Shown: positions 1 to 10,619 of the stretch, in pieces
Layout: the number at the start of each line of letters is the position of its first letter
How positions within the stretch are numbered: position 1 is the stretch's first letter
Assembly (NCBI RefSeq): GCF_029227915.1
Contig: NC_079882.1
Location: 26,665,001-26,729,000 of the forward strand
Direction: 5' to 3'
DNA from: Hydractinia symbiolongicarpus
Lineage: Eukaryota; Cnidaria; Hydrozoa; Anthoathecata; Hydractiniidae
DNA: 64,000 nucleotides
Notes under the pieces: model-generated
What the model saw: the letters and a program-made list of their open reading frames with translations, nothing else
What the model was told of the DNA's origin: nothing
The model's database searches: none
Program-made: the position numbers and the translations under genes

Positions 1-65
1 GGTGTATACTTAATGTGTACATTCCAAACACAGGACCCACATTGATGTGGCTATATCCTGTATAA

Positions 66-150
66 ATAATCGGAATAATCGGAATAATAATAATAATAAA
101 ATAATAATAATAATAAAATAATAATAATAATAATAATTAATAATCAGCCA
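66..150. repeat. (AAT)n microsatellite
   Basis: AAT/ATA trinucleotide repeat with small interruptions. The rest of 1-562 shows no recognisable exon. The missing 3' exons of the left receptor gene must lie beyond the window start. Confidence 0.9.
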
Positions 151-562
151 ATTAAAACTAAGAAGAGTTAACGAGAATTATAAGTTATTACGTTCGGATA
201 TTTACAGAGAAAGAACTAGTCAGAGCATAAAATAAAAATCCTGCTTTCTTTGAGGGGCTTGGTTTACTTGTACATTGAAAGGAAAAGAGAATTTCCAGAT
301 AACAAGTTTTTAACATAACTTGTAGTACTTCTGATGTACAATTAGACTCTATAACTACTTGTGAACTTCGAAATTAATTGTCTCATATTTTTGTACATTG
401 TGGTGTGGTTGATACGTTTTAAAAACAATATTGGTGGTGAAGCTACTACGCTTTTTTGTTTGTTTTAATTAATAACAGGAGAGTCGATTCTACTGGTGTC
501 TACACGGAATGAATAACAATATTAGTGTGCGTTTCGTTTGGGAATAAATTGAACTCCATTAC

Positions 563-2674
563 CTTTTCATCATCCAACCCTCTGAAATCATCAGCATCTT
601 CGTAGACAATGTTACTTGCTGTCAAGTTTGCTGTGTAGGTACTCATAATGATCGTCATGGCGGTTGCGTACGCTATACATGGAATCCTACTGCCCCATCG
701 TTTTGGATTTTTACCTCCCATGTCCCGTTGAAAGAGTAATCCTGATAAATATGTAAAAACCTCACGGAACTTGTAACGTTTTTTCATCTTTAAATGCAAC
801 AAAACATTTTCACAAATGTAAACTAGTAACGAACAAAAGAGAAACGTGATTATGATAAAAATGAGAAGCTCAAATTCCAGGTAATTAAGAAACACCCAAT
901 TCACCACACTCAGTTGAGGTGTTTTTGTTCTGCGAATTATACCATATGTAGACGCAAGAATCGGTTCAGTAAAGTCAACATACTTTGATCTTTCATATAA
1001 TGTTGTTATACTTTGCAAGCCAATATCAGCCTTGCCAGTATACACATCTTTTATGATGCCTGTCCATGAACCGTTAACAAAACCTCCAAAAGTGTTATCT
1101 TCTACCATGTAAATCTCATAATTGAACTCCACCTTTTTCATAATGTAACTTAAAAACTCAATTATTAGGCCTGTACAACAGGACGTTCTGTATTTTAACT
1201 CTTCCCCTTTCTTTCTTTTAATTGGTATTTTACATAACAAACCTTTTTCACACAAGCCGAACTCTAAAACTCTGGCTGGTATTTCAATCACCAGAGGTTG
1301 GTATAACACTGAAGCAAATCTGATAAAGGGTTTCCCTCTTCCCTTTTGAGATTTCGGAGCATCGTGTTCTGGTTGTTTCGACTTAGAAATACGATATGTT
1401 TGGACTGCATTGTGGATAAAACTGTAAGCTTCATTGTTGGTGAAGTTCAGTTTAATACTAAGAACAGAAGTAAAGATATTCACAAAGTTATATCCATATG
1501 TTCGAAATTTTAAACAACCTAAGAAATGCAAAAACAAGAGACCATTCTTGTACAAATGTATCCTAAACTAGAAAGGAAGCAATTATCAACAATGCTTGAT
1601 TTTTCACAAAGTGTTTTTACACAACAAGCTATATTAAAAGTCTCTAGAATGTTCCTGACATAACTTTATGCTCGTTGATTGTCAAAACAGATGATTATTT
1701 TCTTAATGTTAATATTGTACGACTTACCTAGGAGTATAAATGTTTGCAATTGTCATTCCTGCTATTTCTAAAATGTCTTCTTTCCTTTTAAAATCCATAA
1801 CTGCTTCTTGAATATGAAAAAACGCATCCCCTCTTTTCAAAAAATGCTTTCTTCGATACACATGTACCCAAAATATATTCTTGCGAAAAAACGGATTATA
1901 TTTACTGGCTGTGTCTGTAATAAAAGTCGCTTCTATTTCAGGTAGCATCAAAATTATACATTGAACCTTGATTTTTATAATTTGAGCATACAAATGATGT
2001 AAGTCATAGGCTGTTGTGTTTGTTATATTCACAACAAAAACATGCAAGGAAGATTTTAATCTGTCTTTTAATGTATTTGTTGATGATATACCACATTCGT
2101 TTGTAATAAGTGCAAACCTTTTAGAAAGAAAATGATTTAAAACTTCCTTGATTCTTTTTACCATATGTTGAAAGTTTTTAATGTAGCAAACTGAAGCAGG
2201 TCGAATCTAAAGGAAGGGTAGGATCTATATTATGCTTACATACGTTTTGCAAACCAAATGGTAGCAACTTCTCTAATTCGAATTTCGGTGAATTTGTCTG
2301 TTGATTAATGTACTTTTACAACCAGACATGAAATAGTTTCATCAGAAACCTTCCAACGAAATTAATCTTACCTGTATATCCTTCTCTGTTCCTTGGATTA
2401 AAAAGTATTCTCCATCAAAAAGTCTTTTTATAATATTCTCAAATATGTTTGGTGCTGGTGTTATGAGAAAAACCTCTTTGGGTGCTTGTTCAAATTGCTT
2501 TAAGATAAGATCTAAACTTGGATTTACTGAAAAAATTTCAACGCTAGTATTGTGTAATTGACCAGAAAAATAATAAGATAAAGATTTGTTATTGAGATCA
2601 CTTGCAATTGAAAGTATTAAGGAGAATGTATAATGTGTTAGCGTTAGTAAAATGACCAAAACAGAATTCTTCAT
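563..2674 (-). CDS. NMDA-like ionotropic glutamate receptor, left copy (3' end outside window)
   Basis: Ligand-gated cation channel subunit of the plasma membrane. Three exons are visible: 2372-2674 (signal peptide starting MKNSVLVILLTLTHYTFS, phase 0), 1728-2206 (amino-terminal domain, phase 2, donor GTAAGT) and 563-1457 (S1 ligand-binding half, M1, pore loop, M3; ends phase 0 after LDDEK). Family marks: RTSCCTG, then ITTLYERSKYVDF, where the Arg aligns with the agonist carboxylate-binding Arg of NMDA and AMPA receptors; pore segment LLFQRDMGGKNPKRW; M3 motif TYTANLTA (canonical SYTANLAA). The S2 half and M4 should follow beyond position 1. Intron positions and phases match the neighbouring copy, so the pair arose by tandem duplication. 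The region before S1 is only about 290 aa, short for this family. No stop interrupts the visible exons. Confidence 0.88.
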
Positions 2675-3009
2675 CTTTTTTTCATTTTCTTTTCTTCGAA
2701 TGATTTTTTTATATTCTTTGCGTGTTGTTTCCTACGAACAAAGTTAAAAAAAAAGAAAGATCAATAAAAATTATGATATTAATAATAGTTACGCTTTTTA
2801 ACATCTACTTGGGGTCTAAAATTTTTTAAAAATTGATTATTTTAGCTTTATATTTAATTAGTGTACTTTTCTAATAAAAACCTATGATTTTTTCAAAATG
2901 GTTTTTCATCGTATATTAGAATCACATGTTTTACCTTTCACCTGTTTACAATAACAGGCGCGCGAATATCACGTGATCCGTTTGTTGTGTATAAAGAAAC
3001 TTATAATAC
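2675..3009. other. Upstream region of left receptor gene
   Basis: AT-rich non-coding DNA between the left receptor start codon and the MITE. It should contain the promoter. No unambiguous promoter element was picked out. Confidence 0.4.
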
Positions 3010-3013
3010 TTAA

Positions 3014-3438
3014 GTGGATACATTTTAGCGAGGATTAAATTTGGCGAATTTCGGCAAATTTCGGCGAAATTCGCCAAATTAAATACCCGCCAAAATTTTA
3101 ATAACTGAATATTCGCCAAATTTAACGTATTTTGCCGTTCGCCAAATCCCCGTCAAATTTTTTAAAAAAAGCGTTTTTTTTTAATGAAAAAAAGATAAAT
3201 GTTTTATTCCCCCCAAAAAGAACTTTTCTTTATTGACAATGATAAAGAATAGAATTTTTAACTCCATAACAAATCTTGTGTTTATATATACGTTTATTCT
3301 TATTTTTTATAATTTGTGTCATTCGCCAAAGTAAATCTCCGCCAAAATAAACATTTTTTGTATTCGCCAAATCAAATCCTCGCCAAATATTCCATTTTTG
3401 TCATTCGCCAAATTAAATACTCGCCAAATTTTTTCCAC
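3014..3438. mobile_element. TTAA-flanked MITE with CGCCAAAT inner repeats
   Basis: A 425-bp non-autonomous element. It starts GTGGATACATTTTAGCGAGG and ends with the inverted counterpart CGCCAAATTTTTTCCAC; the terminal inverted repeats match over about 40 bp with a few mismatches. TTAA stands directly outside both ends (3010-3013 and 3439-3442), the target duplication used by piggyBac and Kolobok transposases. The interior holds many copies of TTCGCCAAAT and its reverse complement. A short open frame inside (3316-3504) is repeat sequence, not a gene. Confidence 0.75.
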
Positions 3439-3590
3439 TTAAGGTATTGTTTTAACAGTTATAGGTATAAACGGAAAATAAACGTTTTAAAAAGGTTGGG
3501 ATAAAAATAACAGCATGTATTTCTTTTAATTAATAAAATATTGAAAGTGACAAAATGATATAAAGAAAGTTGTACTGTGATAGGGAAGTA

Positions 3591-6500
3591 TCAAATGGTA
3601 TTGACATGACGTTTCTTCTCTTCTCTTCTCACTCTTAAAAATGAGTAAATATTCTCAACAAGTAGAAGAATCGTGCAAAGTCCCACACAACAACCAAACA
3701 CCACCAACAAACCGCCCACGTAACGCCAAGAAAATCTCTCTGCTTTGTTTTCAATGACATAACACTTGGGAATATAAAACCATTTGTTTAATATGTTTTT
3801 CTCTTTCTTGGATTCTTTCATTTTAAATATCGATTGATCGATTACTTTTTTCCATTCTGAATTGTGATGCAGAGCAAAGGAGACTTGCGTAGTAAGAGAC
3901 TTCTCTTCGTACAACTTGAGGGTTGCGCAATATTTTGGGTGCGCTGTGCGATATTTTAGGTAGATGTAATCGCCAATATACGCGTCTAATTCTCTAAACA
4001 AAAAAATAATTTTTGCAAGCTAAACCAAATATGAAATAGCCATACATTTTGCTGCGTTCTTTCATACCGTGATGGGAGAAAAAAAATACACAGTTCTCGT
4101 AGCTTATTGCGCAATGTTTTTATTTTCATCACAACGAGGCGGAACATAAAGCATTTAACAAATCCAAAATGGCCAGAGTGAACGGATCTTGTGAATTCTC
4201 TATTACTTCTCATTTGAGAAATACCAATCAATATAGTCTTAACTAAAGAAAATATTCAGGGAAAATGTGAAAGTCGTATAGACTTTACTGTCACCCCTTC
4301 TTTAAAGTTAGTCGAAGCTGAAATCAATTCAATGAAGAATCAATTCAAAAATGTTTCCTAAATTGGCGTGAATATCATTTGGCGAGTGATGAAAAATGAT
4401 TTTAGTTGAAAATTGATTCATATAGCCTCAAAAGGCCGCAAAATGCAATAGGTATTGTCCATTTCATCATCGATTATTTTGACGAAAGAATTGAAAAAAT
4501 GTATAAATTTTGTTTTTAAAATTGGTATAAACGTAATAAATATAACAGAATGGAATATTTTTTTAAAGTTTTGCATGTTTTGTTGTAATAGAATTCGCCA
4601 CTCTTGCCAAATTTAGGTGGTTATCATCCGGAAGCAAGTTATTTTTAAGGAAAAACTCACAACTGTCCCTAGAATATATAAATGACTTAATTTCCATACC
4701 CAGTGTAGACTTTTTCCATCCCAATTGCGTCAGATGTTTGTAAATGGTGTTGCAGAAAGTCATAAACTGAAAAATATTTTTTGGATGTGCTTCCTTTGAA
4801 AAACAATTCAGAATTCGTACCCTCTTGCACTCCATAAACGAACGAATTTGTTGGGTTGAGAATCTGAAATAAATGAAAATGGTTATTACGAACGATCACA
4901 CTTTATTAAAAATGCTATCGATACAGCCATATCTCTGCAAGTGACTTTTTTTACAGTTTTGAATTAAGTTTAAACAATCTTCACCTGCAAAACTTCTTTG
5001 AGAGACTTTTCACATTAATACTGGTTAAGTGGACTTCAAAAATGGTAGGATTATATTAAATCAAACCTTTTCATCTTTTAAACCTTTGAAACTGTCGTCG
5101 GCACCCGTCATTATGTTATTTGCCGTGAGATTAGCCGTGTAAGTTGTCATAACGACCGTCATCCCTGTCGCATATATTATAGCTATAATTCTCGCCGACC
5201 ATTTTTTGGGTGTTTTACCCAATAGATCTCTTTGAAAAACGAGTCCTGCGATGTATGTGAAAGTATCTCTGGACGAAAAGTACTTGAAGGCTCCCACAAT
5301 AAGTACCGCATTCTCATATAAGAACGTCGTAATACACACTACAAAAAATGATACAATGATTGCAAAGAGAATATCAGCTTCAAGAAATTCGAGAAACTTC
5401 CAATTAACAATCTTTAATTCTTCTGTTTTAAATTTGGTCACAAATCCTAAAGATGACGTCATCACGTGTTCGGTAAATTCCACTGCTTCTAATCTCTGCT
5501 CTGTTGGTGTCAATCCTTGCAAGCCGACATCAGCTTTGCCATAGATGACCTCACCTATGATGCCAGTCCATGTTCCATTCGTGAATCCTCCATACTGGCC
5601 ATCTTCAACAGCATACAGTTCGAATTCCACATGGATATCGTCTGCTATAATGGTGAATATTTCAACGCCGATACCAGAGCAGCATGATTGTCGCCAAAAT
5701 GTGGTCCCTGTGGTTGCATTCTTCTCAGGAATGCGACAAGGGTGAGAAGCCTCGCATTGAAAATCTCTTTCTTGATCAAAAGCATGGGGTAGTTCAATAA
5801 CAAATGGTTCGTCAATCAGCATGGCAACTTTTAAGACGTGATTTTCCTCCAAACAATTTCTTATATTTTGAACTATTTCCCTTTCTTTTTGTTGAAAAGA
5901 AATATCTCTGTTAATGCTTTGATTATGTTTTCGCACATATGACCACTCTTTAGTAGAAACTTTACTAAAAGAAAAAGGTTATACAGTTTCTCATTTTGCC
6001 AGGAAAACCCTTCACAAAGAAGCATAGCGAGATGACAGTTTTCCTGCCTTTACATAATAATGTATACATTAGAAAAATTGATAAAGGTTATTCAAAAGAA
6101 ACACACCAGTTTGTTATATTCAAAACATCCAAAATTTCTCTTCCCGAATATGGGTTTAATTCGACGTCGATATTGTAAATGCAAGCAGTGTACATGTCAC
6201 GCAGCGCTTGTTCTTTCATACTATTTGTAAACCAAATATGATGTGATGTATGGTCCGCTCTGGCCATGTCAAGGAAACGAACTGTATCATATGTAGTTGC
6301 CAGTATTAACACAACTTTCATCGACATTTTGTCTGCTGCTTGCATGACATAAGATGCATCTTGGGGGAGCGTAAGATTGCTGCAAAATATCTGTGAATAA
6401 ACACCATTATTACTTAATATTTTTTCAAGTGATGTAACAATAACGTCATTGCATGGTTGAGTAAGTACGACAACGATTCTTGTTTCTTGTAGCTCGTATA

Positions 6501-7667
6501 AAATTGTGCTGACCATGTTACACATGACAGTTAAATAATCAAGTTCGTATATAACAGCGTTGTTGTTCCAACTTTGATAAACCTGAAGAAAAGTAAGTAC
6601 ACTTACCAGGTAGTCACGATATCTAAATATTTAATTTCTTCCTAAGAAACTAAAAAACTGTAAAGAACTTTGAAGAGCGTTATTAATTTAATTATATTAA
6701 AAACAAATTTTCTCAGGTCTAGATGGGTGCTTAAAAGTAATGCGAGAATTGAAAATAGATCTGTTAGATTTAAATAATTAAGGCAAATCTACGATTTTTT
6801 AAAAAAAATATAAAAGAATTTGCAAGCATTTGACTGGAAAATATGGTAAGTTAAACGTAAGTGGTTTTCATCGATCTTCTTCAGGATGTACACACCTTTT
6901 TATAGTACTTGTTGGTTTAAACCTTATGGTTCATTGAAATGACATTGTAAGCCTTAAATAATTTCAAGGTGATTCTTAATAATGCTTCTCTTTTGAGAAG
7001 AATGTACATTCAACCCTTAAAGCACCGGTCCCTGAAACATCCGGACTACAAGGTTTATAACTCCTGAAAACCAGATTGTCATGAAAAGTAAAGACGATAA
7101 ATTGGGCTACCCAATGGTATCAAACACGGACCGTGTAGTGCTTACCCACCAAACGCGAAAAAAAATTTCCTGAAGTTGATCAGTTGTCGACTGAAAAAAG
7201 GGTCTTTTCAAAAGCGCGCTGCCCGCACGGGTTAAAATATGGTGCCTAATGATCAACCATTGGTTCTAGAATATTTTTAAATTTCAAAAATTTAACCTCA
7301 ATGATTTTTACAAAAAAATCCCTAAGAGAAGAATACGTATTACCTTTACTCCATCAAAACTGTACGGTGCGAATATTTTCTCTGAAGAAGATAATTTCTT
7401 TACAAACGGATTTTTAGTTTGATTTATAAAATAATACACGTCTTGAGAACGCTCTATCGTGTTTATTATACCGTAGATGCTTGTATTGATGATGGAGATC
7501 TGAATATCTTCATGTTTGGAAATTAGTTCAAACTCTGCTCGCTTCATCTTGTCGACTATTACTGTGACTGACCTATTTTGACAATATAATGCGGTACCTT
7601 CATCAAGTATGCTGGTCAAGAAAACCAGTAACACATATAAGTTAATTTTCATAACGAGGTCACACAT
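3591..7667 (-). CDS. NMDA-like ionotropic glutamate receptor, right copy (complete)
   Basis: Glutamate- or glycine-gated cation channel subunit. Five exons join in frame to 754 aa: 7344-7667, 6107-6582, 5067-5964, 4700-4863, 3591-3993. Order: signal peptide (MKINLYVLLVFLTSI), short amino-terminal domain (to about residue 300), S1 with RQSCCSG and LTPTEQRLEAVEF (conserved agonist Arg near residue 424), M1, pore loop with FQRDLLGKTPKKW, M3 motif TYTANLTA, S2 starting ILNPTNSFVYG, the GELDAYIGD block whose Asp matches the ligand-binding Asp of NMDA subunits, and M4 (YVGGLLVVFGCCVGL) before a short basic tail. The CC pair in S1 is typical of the NMDA class. Start: ATG at 7667 or the second Met at 7652, which gives the cleaner signal peptide. 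Intron 1 (6583-7343) has no recognisable content. Intron 4 (3994-4699) contains chance open frames. Confidence 0.9.
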
Positions 7668-8212
7668 CTTTTAAAACCCGAAGTCATATGTATATATATA
7701 TTTATTTCCTTCAACAGTACTTTTTTTATATGGAATATTTCTTTTACATGTTTCAGATAAATGAATTTATTTTAAAGTTTCTATAATATTGTTTAAGTTA
7801 AAAAACTATAAGCTATATACTTTTTATTGAATTATCCCATCAATTAAAATGGAGATGTTTTTTCCTCTGTTTCTCGTGTTATTGTTTTTTGCGATTAGTA
7901 TGCGCGGTTATTTCTTTACATAATCTACATTTGTGGTACCTGTTTTAACGAATCAATTTTAAATGTCAAAAATATAATCGTATGATAAAATATTATGTTT
8001 TATTTACAAAATTCGTCATTTCAGAATTCTTCGTTGTTTAAATAAGCAGCTATGAGATGAAATATCTCATTCTCTTGTATGTTGCACAGCATTATTTTTT
8101 AAACGTTTGAGATTTCATAACACACACTAAAAGGGTATTATTTGGCAATTTATGTACTTTTAACAATTAACAACTTTTTTGAACTTTTGTACTCACGAAA
8201 ATTCTGTGAGCA
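7668..8212. other. Upstream region of right receptor gene
   Basis: AT-rich non-coding sequence. A TATATATATATTTATT stretch near 7690 is a weak TATA-like candidate for the minus-strand gene. Nothing else was recognised. Confidence 0.35.
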
Positions 8213-8612
8213 AAACTGAAACAATCTTTTTCGGCAACCACAGCCAGTTAAAAAAAGTTGGGAACAAAAATATTAACCATGTGGGTATTTCTTTGAAGAG
8301 GAGTGAAAAAGTTAAATATTTCGGGGTAAAATTTGATCAAAAAATGCAATGGGAAGAGCACATTAATGATGGAAAAATACTAATTAAATATTCTAAAATT
8401 AGAACCATTGCATCTTGTTTAACACCTCGCAGAAAAAACCTTTTAATTGACGCACTCATCATGCCATATTATAACTACTGCTCCTCGGCATGGGCTTGTG
8501 CCACCAAAGGTAGATTGGGAAAACTAGAAAAACGAATAAAATGTGTCCGTACCTTTCTTGGGAAAGAGAAGGAATATTCACTGAAAATTTACTCATCAAA
8601 AACGATACCAGA
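8213..8612 (+). mobile_element. LINE reverse-transcriptase fragment
   Basis: An open frame closely related to the C-terminal part of the LINE at 48-50.8 kb. Shared blocks include [22 protein letters not shown] and [10 protein letters not shown]. The two copies stop matching near 8612, just after the codons for LLIKND. A 6-bp in-frame deletion distinguishes this copy (HINDGKIL versus [10 protein letters not shown]). It lacks the endonuclease and the YADD catalytic region, so it is a dead fragment. Confidence 0.85.
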
Positions 8613-8704
8613 GATAGGGAAATGTTCGTTCTTGCACAGTCGCGCATACACGCCCACAGTCAAGCACTACAAATCCGGTATCATACAGTGCTTAACCATG
8701 GAAC

Positions 8705-8880
8705 TCAAGGGGTAAACTCCCTATCATGCAGCGTTGAGTAGGGGGTAAGTCCCTAATAAGTGATGACGTCATAAAAGCATACAAATAGGAGTAAATTTCT
8801 AGCACAGGGGGAATTCCCTAATGATACTAATAATCATCAAAAATCAACGCATGCGCAGTAAGGAGGGGAATTCCCAACTT
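8705..8880. repeat. Cluster of four GGGG-N-CCC motifs with a CRE-like palindrome
   Basis: Near-identical short imperfect palindromes of the form GGGG(G)-nAAnT-CCC start at 8709, 8741, 8807 and 8865, two of them followed by TAAT. A perfect TGACGTCA lies at 8764-8771. The cluster is at the left edge of the Polinton, before its first gene, so it may be a terminal or regulatory region. Confidence 0.5.
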
Positions 8881-8921
8881 GCTCTGTAATCTTCGGACTT
8901 TGTTGAAAGTATATAATAAAG

Positions 8922-9143
8922 ATGAGTTGGTTTCACAGTATTCCGGACCATGCCATGACGCAAGACATGTGCAATAAGGCCGTTGAGGAGGATTTCTAGA
9001 TGTTCGAATATGTGCCGGATCAATTTAAGACACAAGGCATGTGCAACAGGGCTGTTGAAAAGAATCCCTACCTATTGAAGTATGTCCCCAAAAGGTTCAG
9101 GACGCGAGACATGTACCTCAACATATGTCCAATTTGTAGGTGA
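8922..9143 (+). pseudogene. Polinton short-repeat protein, broken
   Basis: Starts at ATG 8922, directly after TATATAATAAAG. It encodes three copies of a roughly 24-residue repeat with MC-x-(K/R)AVE, (K/E)YVP and F(K/R)T landmarks, like the short tandem repeats of DUF4116-type proteins (name from memory of the pattern, unverified). An in-frame TAG at 8997-8999 interrupts it. The frame closes at a TGA at 9141-9143 that overlaps the next ORF region, and later repeats seem lost. Confidence 0.55.
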
Positions 9144-9165
9144 GAAATCTTCTGACCTTGTTGGA

Positions 9166-9534
9166 ATGATATACAAAATGGTACTCCGTTACTGGTGCTC
9201 TGTAGAACTGTGCGATGATAACATAGGCGTCGGGTGCCCTATGAGATACAACCCCGTGCAAGTGAGTACGACGAAATGTGGCTTTTATCATGCCAAGGAA
9301 AACATGACTGGCCATATGAGCGATGGTGGTGAATATGTGTACGAGGGCTACTTTTGTAGTAATGCGTGTGACCTGGCTTGCGTGGATGAGCGAAGGGTAT
9401 ATGACAGGGCGTATGAAATATCACTGTGGCTGTTGAAAAAGCGCTACAAAGGAAGACCTGCTCCGGATTGGAGACGCTTTAAAAGATTTGGGGGTGACTT
9501 GACGCAAAAAAAAAAATTTTTGGCATTGGCTTGA
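9166..9534 (+). CDS. Polinton cysteine-rich protein with FCS-type zinc finger
   Basis: About 122 aa if started at 9166; Met at 9178 is an alternative. Cysteine pairs lie in an N-terminal part (YWCSVELC, GCPMRYNP) and in a YFCSNACDLAC block resembling MYM/FCS-type zinc ribbons. The C-terminal PAPDWRRFKRFGG segment looks conserved in Polinton relatives. Similar zinc domains occur in large-DNA-virus late transcription factors, so a role in element transcription is possible but inferred. The frame is intact, unlike most neighbours. Confidence 0.5.
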   Translation: MIYKMVLRYWCSVELCDDNIGVGCPMRYNPVQVSTTKCGFYHAKENMTGHMSDGGEYVYEGYFCSNACDLACVDERRVYDRAYEISLWLLKKRYKGRPAPDWRRFKRFGGDLTQKKKFLALA

Positions 9535-9538
9535 GACG

Positions 9539-9565
9539 TTATCTTACAACTACGTTGTAAGATAA
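9539..9565. terminator. Perfect 12-bp stem-loop after the zinc-finger gene
   Basis: Arms TTATCTTACAAC and GTTGTAAGATAA with a TAC loop, starting five bases after the stop codon at 9534. One of several gene-end hairpins in this Polinton. The terminator role is inferred. Confidence 0.5.
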
Positions 9566-9576
9566 TACCATATTAA

Positions 9577-9774
9577 ATGTGCATTAACTGTAAATCAAAG
9601 GTAAATATATTTGGAACTGCGGTAATCATGACTTTTCTAACCGGCATCGGCATCTCCCTGCCCCTTATGGCCCTGGCATTAGTACAAGAATCAGATAGGG
9701 AGAAGGAGAATGAACGGAAGATTCAAGCCCTAAATGATCTTCTTGAAGACTATAGAGTAAATGGTGCATTGTAA
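9577..9774 (+). CDS. Small Polinton membrane protein
   Basis: 65 aa, intact. Contains CINCKSK near the N terminus, one hydrophobic segment (residues about 11-37, FGTAVIMTFLTGIGISLPLM) and a charged, probably helical tail. The start codon sits in TATTAAATG. No named family recognised; a membrane or virion-associated role is only a guess from topology. Confidence 0.45.
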   Translation: MCINCKSKVNIFGTAVIMTFLTGIGISLPLMALALVQESDREKENERKIQALNDLLEDYRVNGAL

Positions 9775-9951
9775 AGACTGTGAAGGGGTACTTGACGAGT
9801 ATGATAGATGTACCTGCGGACGTAGGTTTGTGGTAAGCGGTAAAATGTTATGCTGGTACTGCTACCATGAATATACCATATAATGGAGGTGGCTGCGTAT
9901 GTATAATGACATGCAATTCTCTGCAGTCGTTCGAAATACACAATAAACAAG

Positions 9952-10527
9952 ATGCTACGATTTGAGAATGAGCTTGTCAAACCTAAATTATTCTACTCAT
10001 TTGCTGCTACATTTACAGATATAAGCGATATCAACACAGACTACCTGACAGTGTCGGATTCCATTCCTGCTAATGGGGGTAAAGATCAACGGTACATAGT
10101 AGGTTACCATACACGAGAACTCGTAGTAGCCCTTGGAGTAAAAACACCAAAAATCTACTTCCCACATAAGGTCACCCGGTGTAACGCCAATGCAGTACCA
10201 GCAATGGGTCTTCATTTTGAAGAGTATCCTGATTGGGTTGCAAGGTATCGCCAAATCTGGTCCAAGATTAAAGAGCTGATATCTGAGCAATTGACGACGG
10301 AGCCTGTGAAAAAGGACCGTTATGTGAACGCCAAGCTTAAATACTACAAGGATGTAATCAAAACTAAATCCCACAGCATTCCAGTACCCTATGAGTCCTG
10401 CCAAGCCAGTGCCATCCTAGCTATCTCATCAGTATATGTGCAAGGTAAAAACCACTACCCTCAGGTACACATCACAGAATGTAGGTACCAAGACTTCAAA
10501 AAGGAATGGTTGCTGCGTGAGGATTAA
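9952..10527 (+). CDS. Intact Polinton ORF of unknown function
   Basis: 191 aa, uninterrupted, start preceded by AATAAACAAG. No transmembrane segment. Mixed composition with many Tyr, Lys and Val, ending LLRED. I cannot assign it to capsid, protease or replication families. Its open frame contrasts with the broken genes on either side. It faces the minus-strand gene at 10620-11198, with a stem-loop between. Confidence 0.5.
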   Translation: MLRFENELVKPKLFYSFAATFTDISDINTDYLTVSDSIPANGGKDQRYIVGYHTRELVVALGVKTPKIYFPHKVTRCNANAVPAMGLHFEEYPDWVARYRQIWSKIKELISEQLTTEPVKKDRYVNAKLKYYKDVIKTKSHSIPVPYESCQASAILAISSVYVQGKNHYPQVHITECRYQDFKKEWLLRED

Positions 10528-10532
10528 AAACC

Positions 10533-10569
10533 ATATATTTTATAGGCCTTGTGGACCTATGAAATATAT
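10533..10569. terminator. 14-bp stem-loop between convergent Polinton genes
   Basis: Arms ATATATTTTATAGG and CCTATGAAATATAT (one mismatch) around a 9-base loop, starting five bases after the stop of the 191-aa ORF and before the convergent minus-strand gene. A bidirectional terminator is inferred. Confidence 0.5.
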
Positions 10570-10619
10570 ATGAACTAGGGGCTGTAAACAGGAGGTGTGT
10601 CTACATAGTTCTTGCATAC

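Noticed and set aside
3316-3504. Small plus-strand gene
   Set aside because: Lies wholly in the CGCCAAAT-rich interior of the MITE.
4563-4835. Apparent frameshift in the right receptor gene, with coding-like sequence in a second frame
   Set aside because: A GT donor after 4700 joins in frame to the AG before 3993, giving KVYTGELDAYIGD, the expected conserved block. The second frame is intronic.
5251-5745. Plus-strand open frames opposite the receptor exon
   Set aside because: Antisense shadows of a conserved receptor exon with no family features of their own.
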